The translations under genes were made by a program, and so were the position numbers. 64,000 nucleotides of DNA. Origin: a bacterium (lineage in GTDB: Bacteria; Planctomycetota; Planctomycetia; Pirellulales; Pirellulaceae). The notes beneath the pieces were generated by a model that was given only the letters and a program-made list of their open reading frames with translations, was not told where the DNA came from and did not search any database. Positions 1-9,450 of the stretch are shown here, one piece after another (the first letter of the stretch is position 1; each line of letters begins with the position of its first letter). The stretch spans positions 1 to 64,000 of the forward strand of contig JAUIGN010000040.1 in assembly GCA_030430075.1 (NCBI GenBank), in the 5' to 3' direction.

Positions 1-80
1 CGAGAAGCCGACCATCATGAACAAAAGGGAACAGAGAAGAGGAACCGGTATTTGAATCAACCAAGGACGTCGCCATCAAA

Positions 81-632
81 TCAGGCCATACACAACTCTT
101 GACAATATCTCGTCCAGAATCGGTATCCCCCCTCTGCAACGATGATCAGTACGGCACCCAGTGCAGGTTCGGAGATGATGCGAAGAAGACGGTCTTCGCC
201 ACGAGCGAGCCACAACTGCTCTCCCCAGGGAAGCAGAATCTGTCGTAATCCCGTCAACTCCGTGTACAAGAAACTGGCTGGCGACCTGAAGTTGATCAGC
301 ATTGCAACAATCAGCGCTCCACTAATCAAAACCGCGACAACCCGGCCAAGGGTCTTGACGCGCGCATAGGCGACGATAAACCACACGGTGGCAAGCGCCC
401 ACAAGCCAGAAGTCGTCACGTACCAGCGAAGTGCCTCAGCCATCGTCCCGATCGTGTCGGATCGGTACATGTTAGCCTCTGCGATCGCGTTGGCGGCCGC
501 GGCGCCCAGCGTAACGGCAAATAGGAGATGATTGATTTCGCTGTGAACGCGGAACCAGACGAGCAAATGCACCAGCGCGAGCGCGAGAAATGCCGCGGCC
601 GCCATGTATTGTGCGATTTCGAGGTAGTCCAC
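81..632 (-). CDS. Orphan multi-pass membrane protein resembling a sensor-kinase input domain
   Basis: The product is almost entirely membrane-embedded, with about five to six hydrophobic segments, starting with one just after YLEIAQYMAAAAF and ending with ALGAVLIIVA. The arrangement resembles the membrane input region found at the front of some planctomycete histidine kinases, but no kinase or other output domain follows before the stop. A GTG start at 632 is preferred because the hydrophobic domain begins right after it; GTG at 701 and ATG at 605 are alternatives. It is divergent from the gene at 852. It could be a stand-alone membrane protein or the front of a kinase broken near the window edge; too little flanking sequence is present to decide. 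Function is not assigned. Confidence 0.55.
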   Translation of the reverse strand: MDYLEIAQYMAAAAFLALALVHLLVWFRVHSEINHLLFAVTLGAAAANAIAEANMYRSDTIGTMAEALRWYVTTSGLWALATVWFIVAYARVKTLGRVVAVLISGALIVAMLINFRSPASFLYTELTGLRQILLPWGEQLWLARGEDRLLRIISEPALGAVLIIVAEGGYRFWTRYCQELCMA

Positions 633-851
633 TGACTGGGCTCCAGTGTCTCCCCAGGATCGTTCGACTCTCCCGGAAACGACGCGTCTCGTGCCACACA
701 CCCTGACAAGATGGGCAAAACATTCAGTTTAGTCCAGCCGGACTCGCTGTTACCAGCACAGGCTCTGCCGAATCGGTGGACCGCTTCAGGTGAGGTGGAC
801 GATAGGACCGTCAGGCGCGAATCTGCTGTCGCGGGAGGTGTAGGTGTGGAG

Positions 852-1835
852 ATGCGAATTCGTTCTGGTTTCATTCTGCTGCTCAGCATCGCATGGGTAA
901 GCCTCATGCTTGAAGAGTCCGTTGATGCGCAGACTCTTTCTTCTGGTCCGCCAGGGGCGGCGTCCATGGCGCTGAATTCGGACCCGACGACGTGGATGGT
1001 CTCGTCCGCAAACGGAAGTAATGACGGCTGCGGGCATGCATGCGTCGAACTTGGCTACGATGGAATCGCAACAGACGGTTGCTGCTACTGCGGCGAACGG
1101 CGACATACTTCGCGCTTCCGACTGACGGAATTCAATATCTATCCAACCTTCTCCTATCTAGGCGATCAGTCGGCTACGTACAACGAATTCGAATTTGCCA
1201 GCCACACGGATCTCGGCTTCTTAGAGATGGAAAACCGAACCGTCCTGAACGTGGCGGACTTGCCCTCGACCATCAAGTTGGGGCCAACCAACCCAGGAGA
1301 CTTGCCGGCAACAGTTGGTGTTCGAGGCAACGGATTCGGCGACATTCTTTCGGGTTTCTTTTTTTCACTGCCGGGCGCCCATGAACAACGAACCCATCTG
1401 GGGGTTGGGCCGGTCTTGACCTTCCCCACCGCGTCCAATGCCATCCTGGGTAGCGAGCAATACACCGCTGGACCAGGAGTCCACTTCAGCACCGAGATCA
1501 ACCGACTGACGGCAGGCTTTTTTCTCTGGCAGTCATGGGGCTTTGGGGAAGCCGCTGGCCAGAAGAAGGTCAATCAGTTATTCGGCAAGCCGTTTCTTAT
1601 CTACGAGCTCACCGAGAAATGGAATCTCGTCTACATTCCGCTTGGCATGAGCCATTCATGGGATGCCCCCAGTGGTGACAACTGGACGGTTCCAGTCGGT
1701 GGCGGTTTAAGAAGACTATTTGAGATTCGTGGTCAAAAGATGGGCCTGCAGTTCCAGGCTTTCGACTATGTCGCGCGGAAGCCCAAAGACCCTGAATGGG
1801 AACTCAGAGCGACGATCGAGTTTCTCTTTGATTGA
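852..1835 (+). CDS. Secreted beta-barrel-like outer membrane protein, first of a tandem pair
   Basis: The ATG at 852 follows a purine-rich stretch (GGGAGG about 15 nt upstream) and opens a signal peptide ending near VDAQT. A cysteine-rich patch (CGHACVELGYDG then CCYCGE) follows. The rest alternates short hydrophobic strands with glycine and aromatic residues, including PVGGGLRRLF and a final ATIEFLFD, as in transporter-like planctomycete outer membrane barrels. An aromatic C-terminal residue near the end fits barrel insertion signals. It lies 16 bases before a second protein of similar architecture, so the two are probably co-transcribed. Substrate is unknown. The barrel assignment is inferred from composition and architecture only. 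Confidence 0.6.
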   Translation: MRIRSGFILLLSIAWVSLMLEESVDAQTLSSGPPGAASMALNSDPTTWMVSSANGSNDGCGHACVELGYDGIATDGCCYCGERRHTSRFRLTEFNIYPTFSYLGDQSATYNEFEFASHTDLGFLEMENRTVLNVADLPSTIKLGPTNPGDLPATVGVRGNGFGDILSGFFFSLPGAHEQRTHLGVGPVLTFPTASNAILGSEQYTAGPGVHFSTEINRLTAGFFLWQSWGFGEAAGQKKVNQLFGKPFLIYELTEKWNLVYIPLGMSHSWDAPSGDNWTVPVGGGLRRLFEIRGQKMGLQFQAFDYVARKPKDPEWELRATIEFLFD

Positions 1836-1851
1836 TGAAGGAAGTATTGAG

Positions 1852-2826
1852 ATGAGTCGGATCATGTTTCAAATAAAGGCCAGCATCGCAGCTCTGATTC
1901 TGCTTGCTTTGACCTGCGGCGACGTTGCCGGGCAACAGTTTTCGCTTTGGGAAACGCCAGCAGACTCAACATCCTTTGTTGAGCCGTGGAATGGTCAAGC
2001 AACGACTGAACGAATTGAGATGATTGTGCGCGGGCAGGATTCAGAAGGAGAAGGACAAGGCGGAGGCGACCTGGCGGGTGACGCTACCAATCCGACCTCG
2101 AGTCTGACGCAGTATCAACTCCAGAACACATTCATTCCGAGCACTTATGAAGCCAGCGGCTTCGCTCACACTCTCAGTCTTCAGATGGTCAAACCTTTCG
2201 AGACCGGCAATTGTTTTTTTCCAACCTGGGTAACGCGCACAACCCTTCCAGTCGTGTCAACAGCCGATCCAGCAGGAGCAGTTCCCATCGGCCCGCCGAA
2301 TGACTCCGACTTCTTGGTTCCGCTGGACAACCAGTCCGGGCTGAGCGATCTTGTCTTCATCAGCATTCTCAACCATCCCACCGACTGGGGTTCGTGGGGA
2401 ATCGGGCCAGGCTTTGTGGCCCCCACCGCCACGCGCCGCGAACTCGGTGAACAGAGCTGGAAGTTTTCACCCACATTTGCGGTTGTGAACACTTCAATTC
2501 CAACGTGGCAAATTGGGGTGCTCGGCGTCTACAACTTTCCTCTCGACGGCAAAGGCACCAAGTCTTTCCTGTTCCAGCCTTTGATCGTCAAGCAACTAGG
2601 CAAAGGCTGGTACACCGGTTGGGGCGACGACCTTTGGCAGTTCAATACAGAGTCAGGCAACTTCGACATGCCCCTGCAGTTGCGGTTGGGCAAGGTCCAC
2701 AAAATTTGCCAGCACAACTACAACATCTTCGTAACCGGTGCGTACACGCCCGACGGACTGCATCAGGGGCCGGCGCCGGAATGGGGCATTAAACTAAGTA
2801 TCTCGCTCTTAGTGCCCGGCAGCTGA
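1852..2826 (+). CDS. Secreted beta-barrel-like protein, second of a tandem pair
   Basis: The ATG at 1852 is preceded by GAAGGAAG at good spacing. It encodes a signal peptide (IAALILLALTCGDVAGQ) and a mature part rich in alternating strand-like segments such as SDLVFISILNH, WGIGPGFVAPTATR, WQIGVLGVYNF, FLFQPLIVKQLG and WGIKLSISLLVP. This layout matches transporter-like or phenol-degradation (MetA-type) outer membrane proteins that are numerous in Planctomycetes. The segment GIGPGFVAPTATR parallels GVGPVLTFPTASN of the upstream gene, so the pair likely arose by duplication. Likely location is the outer membrane. No ligand can be read from the sequence. Confidence 0.65.
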   Translation: MSRIMFQIKASIAALILLALTCGDVAGQQFSLWETPADSTSFVEPWNGQATTERIEMIVRGQDSEGEGQGGGDLAGDATNPTSSLTQYQLQNTFIPSTYEASGFAHTLSLQMVKPFETGNCFFPTWVTRTTLPVVSTADPAGAVPIGPPNDSDFLVPLDNQSGLSDLVFISILNHPTDWGSWGIGPGFVAPTATRRELGEQSWKFSPTFAVVNTSIPTWQIGVLGVYNFPLDGKGTKSFLFQPLIVKQLGKGWYTGWGDDLWQFNTESGNFDMPLQLRLGKVHKICQHNYNIFVTGAYTPDGLHQGPAPEWGIKLSISLLVPGS

Positions 2827-2905
2827 TAATCGATGAAGCCCGACCGCGACGCAGTGCACCGGCTCAATCTCGTGCAGCACCAAATCGACGATGCGCCCTG
2901 CTTCG

Positions 2906-3364
2906 CTAGTTTTCGGCCGTTGGTCGCACCGTCAGCACGGGGCAAGTCGAATTGCGGACAATTGCCTCCGCGACGCTCCCCATCAGCGCGTGTGCCAGGC
3001 CGCGGCGACCGTGTGTGCCGATCACGATCATGTCCATCTCGCATTCGGTGGCGTAGGCAACCACCTGGTCGCTGACGACGCCCAATCGAGTGGCCAGGAG
3101 GACGCGATCAGCGCCGACCTGCTCCACGCCGATCTTGGCCTCCAACTGTGGCCAGACCTCCGGGGCGACGCCAATTCTCTCGCCAGGTGGTGGAAACAGT
3201 TCACCGCCATCCGGGATCTTCCCCAAGGAGTCCTCCACGACGTACAGCAAGTGGAGTTCGGCTGCAAACTTTCGGGTCAGGAGCGACGCATATTGGGCCG
3301 CCGGCACCGAGTGCTGAGAAAAGTCAGTCGCATGCAGGATCTTTTGGACGGTCGGCACGTACAT
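2906..3364 (-). CDS. Universal stress protein (UspA family)
   Basis: A small soluble protein with the Usp fold: it begins VQKILHATDFSQHS (strand beta1 and the conserved Asp), has a middle LHLLYVVED strand, and carries the nucleotide-binding signature GTHGRRGLAHALMGS near the C-terminus followed by NSTCPVLTVR. The glycine pattern G-x2-G-x9-G-S is that of ATP-binding UspA members. ATG at 3364 is chosen because the homology begins a few residues after it; an upstream start at 3409 would add an unlikely tail. It is a single gene transcribed toward the preceding barrel gene, and probably acts in stress survival, but the sequence gives no specific stimulus. Confidence 0.9.
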   Translation of the reverse strand: MYVPTVQKILHATDFSQHSVPAAQYASLLTRKFAAELHLLYVVEDSLGKIPDGGELFPPPGERIGVAPEVWPQLEAKIGVEQVGADRVLLATRLGVVSDQVVAYATECEMDMIVIGTHGRRGLAHALMGSVAEAIVRNSTCPVLTVRPTAEN

Positions 3365-3886
3365 ACCTTTCTGGTTGGCTGGCAGGAGACGACCGCCGTC
3401 CGGAGACACGGACGGTCGGCCGCCGCTCGATCAACGATGCCGGCGGTGGCGAAGCGTCATCGCAACAACGGCCGCTGTCGGGAGCGCACAAACCAGTCTA
3501 TCTTTCTTGGTTGGCTTTCGGCCAGCCGGCATCTTCCGCCGCGGCTGAGGGCCCGCCGTCGGCCTGGGATTTGGGCGGCAGGCGTGCACCGGCGTAGCCG
3601 CGACACACCCGCCCCGGGTTCCTGAGAGTTTGCTTGACCGTCGCAACGCCGCCTACTACAACATTTGGTCGTACGGTCCACGGCGGGGATGCCTGGCGGA
3701 CAGAGGCTGGGCAACCATCGGACCACCGTTCCTGGTGGATTGAGAATGGGCCGACATCGTAGCGCCGGCGGCCCAGCGGCAGACGCGGGCCGGTTGTCGG
3801 CAAATTCACTTCCGCGGCCGAATCCGGCCAGAAGTTCGTTTCCTCAGGCTGCCAGGCAGGTCGAGTTTTTTCGAGAAAGAGCCCCC
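3365..3886. other. Intergenic stretch, no gene recognised
   Basis: About 520 bases between the divergent stress-protein and sulfatase genes. Open frames here are short, arginine/proline-rich shadows typical of GC-rich noncoding DNA. The stretch should contain promoters for both neighbours, but I cannot point to convincing -35/-10 boxes. Confidence 0.4.
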
Positions 3887-5791
3887 ATGAATCAGGCAAT
3901 TGCGTTTCGTCATCGTCTTCAATATTTTGCTCGAACCAGCCTTGGCCTGTGGATCGCGTGCCTGGCCCTGTTGGTAACTCCCGTGCTCTGTGCGGTCGAG
4001 CAGGAACGGCCGAACATTCTCTGGCTGACGTGCGAAGACAACAACGTGAACTGGGTCGGTTGCTACGGCAATCCCTACGCGGAAACGCCTCATATCGATG
4101 CGTTGGCGGCAGAGGGACATCAGTACATGCACTGTTACGCCAACGCCCCCGTTTGTGCGCCGTCGCGGAGCACCTGGATTACCGGTGTGCACGCCCTTTC
4201 GATGGGGACGCATCCGATGCGCAGCCGCTACCCAATCCCCCACGACAAGATCAAGTATTACCCGGACTACCTGAAGCAGGCCGGGTACTTCGTGGGGAAC
4301 GAGCGGAAGACCGACTACAACATCGGCGGGCGGGACGATAAGGATGCCTGGGATACGAATAAGGCCGACTGGTCCGAGCTCAAACAGAATCAGCCGTTTT
4401 TCATGGTGATCAACAACACGAAGTCCCATGAATCGAAGGCGTTTGGCGACGTCAATCACACCACTCACCGCCCCGCCGACGTTCGCCTGGCCAAGTATCA
4501 CCCCGACATTCCCGACATTCGCAAGAACTACGCCCACTACCACGACCAAGTGAAGAAGATGGACGCAGATATCGGCAAAGCGCTGGCGGAATTGGAAGCG
4601 GCCGGGCTTGCCGATAGCACGATCGTGGTACACAACTCGGACCACGGCGGCGTGATCGCGAGGAGTAAGCGGTTCTTGTTCAATAGCGGTACCCATTGCC
4701 CGTTGATTATCCGCATTCCCGACAAATTCAAGCACCTGCGGCCGGGAAAGCCCGGCACCAAGGTCGACGACCTGGTCAGCTTCATTGACATGACCAAGAC
4801 CTGGCTCCATATCTGCGGGGCGGAGACGCCGGATTACCTGCAGGGCAAGATCTTCTTGGGGCCGGAACGGGAATCACGCGAATACCATGTCAGCTTTCGC
4901 GCCCGGATGGACGAGCGATGCGACAACGTTCGCGCCATTCGGGACCGCAAGTTCCTCTACATCCGCAACTACATGCCCTATGCGCCCTGGGGCCAGCACT
5001 TGAACTACCTGTGGACCATGCGGGCGACGCAGGCCTGGGAACAGCATCATCGCGAAGGCAAGACCGACGCCATCACCGGCCGGTTCTTCGGTACCAAGCC
5101 CATGGCAGAGCTGTACGACACGGCCAACGATCCCGACAACGTCCACAACCTGATCGACGACCCTCGCTATGCCAGCGAAGTGCGGAGGCTCAGCAAAGCC
5201 CTGGACGCCTGGCAGGTAAAGCACTTCGATTCGGCCTTGATTCCCGAAAGCGAGATGGTGAAGCGGGCCGAGGAAAGCGGGAAGACGATCTTCGAGGTCG
5301 TTCGCGATCCTGAACTGTATGACGTGGAAGCGTATCAACAGGCCGCCGCGCGTGCACTCGAACAGGACACGGCCCACCTGCCGAAATTCTACGAAGATCT
5401 CCAGGACCCGGATTCGGCGATTCGCTATTGGGCCGTCGTCGGGTGCTTCAATCTGCAGGAGTCGACGCCGCTGCAACTCGACGCCATCCGAGCGGCCCTT
5501 GATGATGACTCGCATCACGTTCGCGCCATGGCGGCGTGGATCCTGTATCGCGGCGGTGACCAAGGCGCGGCACGAGCGTGCTGGAACGAATTGCTGCGCG
5601 ATGGCTCGTATGCGTCGTTGAAGATCTTCAACATCATCGATTGGATCGGCGACGGGACCGAGCCGTATCAGGACGCCATGCGGGCCTGCACGTTCAGCCA
5701 CGGCGGCTACGTCGGGCGGATGCAGGAGTACCTGGGCGTCGCGCCGCCACCGCAACAAAAACGGGCCAAACGCAACGCCAAGAAGAAATAG
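3887..5791 (+). CDS. Secreted sulfatase with a C-terminal HEAT-like extension
   Basis: A type I sulfatase with a signal peptide (LGLWIACLALLVTPVLC) and an N-terminal core RPNILWLTCEDNN. The formylglycine motif is CAPSR with Cys at about residue 90, in NAPVCAPSRSTWITG. The metal-site Asp/His pair is in VHNSDHGG. Sulfatases hydrolyse sulfate esters, often on polysaccharides, and require an anaerobic- or FGE-type maturase to convert the Cys; none is in this window. The ATG at 3887 was chosen because it starts the signal peptide; the open frame extends upstream without coding character. The last roughly 150 residues (IRYWAVVGCFNLQ, HHVRAMAAWILYRGG) resemble HEAT-type helical repeats, an extra module after the catalytic domain. 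The tail is lysine/arginine-rich. Confidence 0.88.
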   Translation: MNQAIAFRHRLQYFARTSLGLWIACLALLVTPVLCAVEQERPNILWLTCEDNNVNWVGCYGNPYAETPHIDALAAEGHQYMHCYANAPVCAPSRSTWITGVHALSMGTHPMRSRYPIPHDKIKYYPDYLKQAGYFVGNERKTDYNIGGRDDKDAWDTNKADWSELKQNQPFFMVINNTKSHESKAFGDVNHTTHRPADVRLAKYHPDIPDIRKNYAHYHDQVKKMDADIGKALAELEAAGLADSTIVVHNSDHGGVIARSKRFLFNSGTHCPLIIRIPDKFKHLRPGKPGTKVDDLVSFIDMTKTWLHICGAETPDYLQGKIFLGPERESREYHVSFRARMDERCDNVRAIRDRKFLYIRNYMPYAPWGQHLNYLWTMRATQAWEQHHREGKTDAITGRFFGTKPMAELYDTANDPDNVHNLIDDPRYASEVRRLSKALDAWQVKHFDSALIPESEMVKRAEESGKTIFEVVRDPELYDVEAYQQAAARALEQDTAHLPKFYEDLQDPDSAIRYWAVVGCFNLQESTPLQLDAIRAALDDDSHHVRAMAAWILYRGGDQGAARACWNELLRDGSYASLKIFNIIDWIGDGTEPYQDAMRACTFSHGGYVGRMQEYLGVAPPPQQKRAKRNAKKK

Positions 5792-5864
5792 CGTTCGCCG
5801 TACGGATCACGTTCAAGAATCTCGCCATTCGCGCCGGCAGGCCGCTCCCTGACCCTGCGGGCAT

Positions 5865-5884
5865 CGTGCGTGCGTGCGTGCGTA
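5865..5884. repeat. Short GCGT tetranucleotide tract
   Basis: About five consecutive GTGC/GCGT units lie between the convergent stops of two sulfatase genes. It is noncoding, and may be slippage-prone. Confidence 0.6.
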
Positions 5885-5901
5885 CATGCAGCGTACGCCG
5901 C

Positions 5902-7440
5902 TTAGCTTTGCGGAAGCTTGGGTGTGAGTGGTGTCTTGCCGTCGGCCTTGTCGACGGGGTACAGCGCGTCGTGGTGCCTCATCTGATCGACGAGCGCCTC
6001 CATCATGCTCCGCAATCGTTGTGGCTCTTGCGCTGCCAGATTGGTTTGCTCAAACGGATCCTGGGCCAGGTTGTAAAGCTGGTAGTGTGAGCCGGCGGAT
6101 ACTGCGGAGGGAAAGTAGTGGTAGATGACCTTCCAGTCACCGTCACGGAAGCACGTAAAGTAGTCGCTGCGGTGCGGTGCATGGGGATAGTGCATGAGGA
6201 ACTGCTGCGGGCGATCCGGCGCCGGCTTGCCGCTCAGCAATGTCTCTAACCCCAGTCCGTCAACCGTGTGTGTCTGCGGGCAGGAAACGTTGGCCAGCTT
6301 CAGGATGGTTGGAAACAGGTCCTGGACCGCTGCCGTCTGGTGTTGAATGGCGCCGGCGGCGATCGGTAGCCGCTGCTGGTTCGCGTTGTCCGCCGCTTTG
6401 GCCCAGGCGGCGATAAACGGGACACGCATGCCGCCTTCGTAGTGGGCTCCCTTTTTGCCGCGGAGTGGCGCGGCGCAGGCGACTGCGTGCTGGTGTCCGA
6501 GCGGTGCGTCGGAACCGTTGTCTCCCAAAAAGAACACGATCGTCTCTTCGGCCACTCCGAGCTTGTCGAGCTGATCGAGGATATCGCCGAGCGACTTGTC
6601 CATGCCTTCGATCAACGTTGCAAATGCCTGGGCCGCCTTGGGCTTGCCGGAGTTCGCATAGTTCGCAGCGAACCTGGCATCGGCCTGGAACGGCGCGTGC
6701 ACGGCGTAGTGTGCCATGTAGAGGAAGAATGGCTGCTCTGCCTGCACGGCTGCGGCAACGCGAGCATTGGCTTCGATCGTCAGTGCCTCCGTGAGAAACG
6801 TCTGAGTGCCGTGGTATTTTTTCAAATGGGGCACGGCGCTTTTGGCGCGTCGCGTCCCGAGCCCGTAGTTTTGTTTACCGTAGTAGCTGCCCGGTGAACC
6901 AAATGAGGCGCCTCCCACATTGTCGTCAAAGCCCAGCTTCTGCGGGTCGGCACCGTCAAAAGCGCGGGGGCCGAAGTGCCCCTTGCCGACATGGATTGTG
7001 TGATAGCCGGCCTCGCTCAGGAGCCTCGGCAAGGTGAGGTCGTCCTTCCCCAACCCCTGCCAGGCCCAATCGGGTGGCCCATAGGTTCCGCGGTTGTTCT
7101 TGTCCGGGTTGATCCAGTTCGTTGCATGGTGGCGGGCCGCGTTCTGGCCGGTCATGATCGAGATGCGTGTCGGAGAGCAGACGCTCATCGCGTAAAAGTT
7201 GTTGAACCTCACACCATCGGCCGCCAGCCGTTCCATATTCGGCGTGCGATAGTAGTCGTTGAGCGGATAGCGTTTCGGCCGGCCCGCCTCATCCGTCAGA
7301 AACGGCAGGGACGTGTCCATCACTCCCATATCGTCGACAAGGAAGACGACAATATTCGGTTGTCGGGCATCGGCACGGCCGGCGCAAATGCCGGCGAGCG
7401 TCAGTACGATCAGGGCCGCACGCAGCGTGGTCATCAACAT
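5902..7440 (-). CDS. Secreted sulfatase (CSPTR motif)
   Basis: Signal peptide AALIVLTLAGICAGRADA is followed by the sulfatase core RQPNIVVFLVDDMG, with the metal-binding Asp pair at about residues 36-37. The formylglycine motif is CSPTR (Cys about residue 88, in YAMSVCSPTRISIMTG). A second metal/catalytic block is VFFLGDNGSDAP and a GLGLETLLSGK segment lies near the end, as in arylsulfatase A-type enzymes. Length (512 aa) is normal for the family. ATG at 7440 or the second ATG at 7434 both work. It sits 102 bases downstream of another sulfatase on the same strand, probably one operon for breakdown of a sulfated polysaccharide. The natural substrate is not evident. Confidence 0.9.
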   Translation of the reverse strand: MLMTTLRAALIVLTLAGICAGRADARQPNIVVFLVDDMGVMDTSLPFLTDEAGRPKRYPLNDYYRTPNMERLAADGVRFNNFYAMSVCSPTRISIMTGQNAARHHATNWINPDKNNRGTYGPPDWAWQGLGKDDLTLPRLLSEAGYHTIHVGKGHFGPRAFDGADPQKLGFDDNVGGASFGSPGSYYGKQNYGLGTRRAKSAVPHLKKYHGTQTFLTEALTIEANARVAAAVQAEQPFFLYMAHYAVHAPFQADARFAANYANSGKPKAAQAFATLIEGMDKSLGDILDQLDKLGVAEETIVFFLGDNGSDAPLGHQHAVACAAPLRGKKGAHYEGGMRVPFIAAWAKAADNANQQRLPIAAGAIQHQTAAVQDLFPTILKLANVSCPQTHTVDGLGLETLLSGKPAPDRPQQFLMHYPHAPHRSDYFTCFRDGDWKVIYHYFPSAVSAGSHYQLYNLAQDPFEQTNLAAQEPQRLRSMMEALVDQMRHHDALYPVDKADGKTPLTPKLPQS

Positions 7441-7542
7441 GGTTAGACTCCTCCTCGGGTGCTAATTGGTGATCATCCGCGACGTCGGCCGAATGGAGGC
7501 AGATCGATTCCTCTGGCGAGCCGCCTTGATGAACCGTCCAGG

Positions 7543-9138
7543 CTAGTTGCTGACCGCCCCGACCCGTTGCCGCCATTCGTGAAACTCACGCTTCAATTCC
7601 GACAATTTCTCCGGGTGCCGACCGGCCAGATCGGTTGTCTCGGTGGGATCCACGGCCAGATCGAAGAGCTGCCAGGGCATCTTCCCCCGCGGGCCGACGG
7701 CTTTCCAGTCGCCCCGCCGGATGACGTCGTGCCGCGGGACGCTCCAGCATAGCAGCCGGTCGTGCGGTGCGTCGTCGCCTCGCAAGACAGGCAGCAGGCT
7801 GCGCCCCTCCACAGGGAGCGGTTGGCGGCCGTTGAACTCGCTGGGGTACGATCCGCCGGCAGCGTCCAGGAGCGTCGGCATGACGTCGATCACATGGCCC
7901 GGTTGGTGCACGAAGGTGCCGGGCTCGGACACGGCGGCCGGCCAGCGGATGACCAACGGTGTGCGAATTCCTCCTTCGTAGCCTTCCAGCTTGGTGCCGC
8001 GGAGTGGTGTGTTGCTGGCATTGGCCCAGGCCAGTCCGTAAGCGGCGAACGTGTCATGAGGACCGGGTGGGTTCTCTGGGCCACTGCCGGCACGGATCGG
8101 CACCCCGTCCTTACGCCAGTTTGCGTTGCGGCGGTTGGGGCCGAAACCGAAGCCGCTGGCGGTCGGCGTGAGGCCGCCGTCGGGAGCGGCCCCATTGTCG
8201 GAAAGGAACATCACCAGGGTGTTGTCGACGGCATTCGCTTCGCGCAGCCGTGCCAGCAACTGCCCCACGCCATGGTCGATGGCGGCAACCTGGGCAGCAT
8301 AAACGGCCATCCGCTCGGCCTGCCACTCCTGGTGGTTGTCCTCGCGCCAATCGCGTACACCGGGCGGTCGAGCGGCCAGCGATATGGTGCTCGGCAGCAA
8401 TCCTATCTGTTGCTGGGCGGCCAGTCGCGTGGCGCGAATGGTGTCCCAGCCAGAGGCGCGGTACCGTTCGCGAAACTTGGCCACTTCGGCAGCCGGGGCG
8501 TGCAGCGGCCAGTGGGGCGCGATGTGGGCGACGTACAGGAAAAAGGGCCGATCCTGGGCCAGTGCTTCCTCGATGAACTCGTTAGCCCGCGCGTTCAATG
8601 CAGACGTGAGGTAGAAATCTGCGGGCAGCGTGACGCGTTGGCGATCGAGGTAGTACGGGTTGCCCGCCACTTCGTGAAAGTAACTGATCTTGGCCTGACA
8701 CAGGGGGCCGAAGAATCGATCAAAGCCGCGATCAAGGGCCGAGTCGCGGCCTTGCCATTTGCCGACCATGGCGGTGTGGTAGCCGGCCGCTTGCAGGACT
8801 TCGCCGAGCGTCACGCATTTGGAGTAGTCTTTGGCTTCGTTCCAACGATCTCCCCGGTGTCCCACCTGCTGGCAGTAGAGGCCCGTCAGCAGCGACGCAC
8901 GCGTCGGACCGCAGATCGCATTATTGTAAAACTGAGTGAACCGCAAACCATGCTCGGCCAGCGAATCGATATGGGGTGTTTCAATTTCGCCGCCGTAGCA
9001 GCCGATGTCCGACCAGCCGAGGTCATCGGCCATGATGAGCACGATGTTCGGCCGTGCGGCCGAAGCGACCGTTGCACTTGTCACGCCGAGCAGGAACAGC
9101 AGAACGGCGGCGATCAGCCCGCTCGTCGCACAAGGCAT
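7543..9138 (-). CDS. Secreted arylsulfatase (CGPTR motif)
   Basis: The mature enzyme begins ARPNIVLIMADDLGWSD (metal ligands DD) and carries the formylglycine motif CGPTR in NNAICGPTRASLLTG, then MVGKWQG, a second metal/catalytic block LVMFLSDNGAAPDGG, and LVIRWPA near the C-terminus. All are standard for the arylsulfatase A-like branch. ATG at 9138 gives a compact signal peptide (SGLIAAVLLFLLGVTSATVA); ATG at 9204 would give a longer n-region and cannot be excluded since neither has a good ribosome site. It is upstream of a second sulfatase on the same strand. Export plus tandem arrangement suggests joint action on sulfated glycans; this is inference from family and context. Confidence 0.9.
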   Translation of the reverse strand: MPCATSGLIAAVLLFLLGVTSATVASAARPNIVLIMADDLGWSDIGCYGGEIETPHIDSLAEHGLRFTQFYNNAICGPTRASLLTGLYCQQVGHRGDRWNEAKDYSKCVTLGEVLQAAGYHTAMVGKWQGRDSALDRGFDRFFGPLCQAKISYFHEVAGNPYYLDRQRVTLPADFYLTSALNARANEFIEEALAQDRPFFLYVAHIAPHWPLHAPAAEVAKFRERYRASGWDTIRATRLAAQQQIGLLPSTISLAARPPGVRDWREDNHQEWQAERMAVYAAQVAAIDHGVGQLLARLREANAVDNTLVMFLSDNGAAPDGGLTPTASGFGFGPNRRNANWRKDGVPIRAGSGPENPPGPHDTFAAYGLAWANASNTPLRGTKLEGYEGGIRTPLVIRWPAAVSEPGTFVHQPGHVIDVMPTLLDAAGGSYPSEFNGRQPLPVEGRSLLPVLRGDDAPHDRLLCWSVPRHDVIRRGDWKAVGPRGKMPWQLFDLAVDPTETTDLAGRHPEKLSELKREFHEWRQRVGAVSN

Positions 9139-9450
9139 ACAACGCGACCATGGTTGGCAGTGACTGCGGTCGCCGCGCGTCCGTAGGGAGGAAAGTTCCA
9201 GCATGATTTCGTCTTGGCTTTGCGGCGGATATTGCCCTGATGCCGGCAGCGATGTCCGCACTCCGCATGCGCCCCGTTCGATGGTTTCGACAAACAGCAC
9301 GTGTCGACGACGACGCGCCGGCACCGGTTTGAACCGCAACCCGCGCGGCGACGCCGCCTCCCCAGTATCATTGCCGCGCCCTACACGGTCAATTCCGGAC
9401 GTCGGACGAGTCGCTGCAGTGGCGAGCATGGTTGCACGGTCAGACGCGCG

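Noticed and set aside
5865..5884. GCGT tract as a phase-variation switch
   Set aside because: It is between two gene ends and not in a coding or promoter position, so a switch role has no support.
7762..9186. 474-residue plus-strand open frame opposite a sulfatase
   Set aside because: Shadow of the arylsulfatase; no domain, composition typical of antisense frames.
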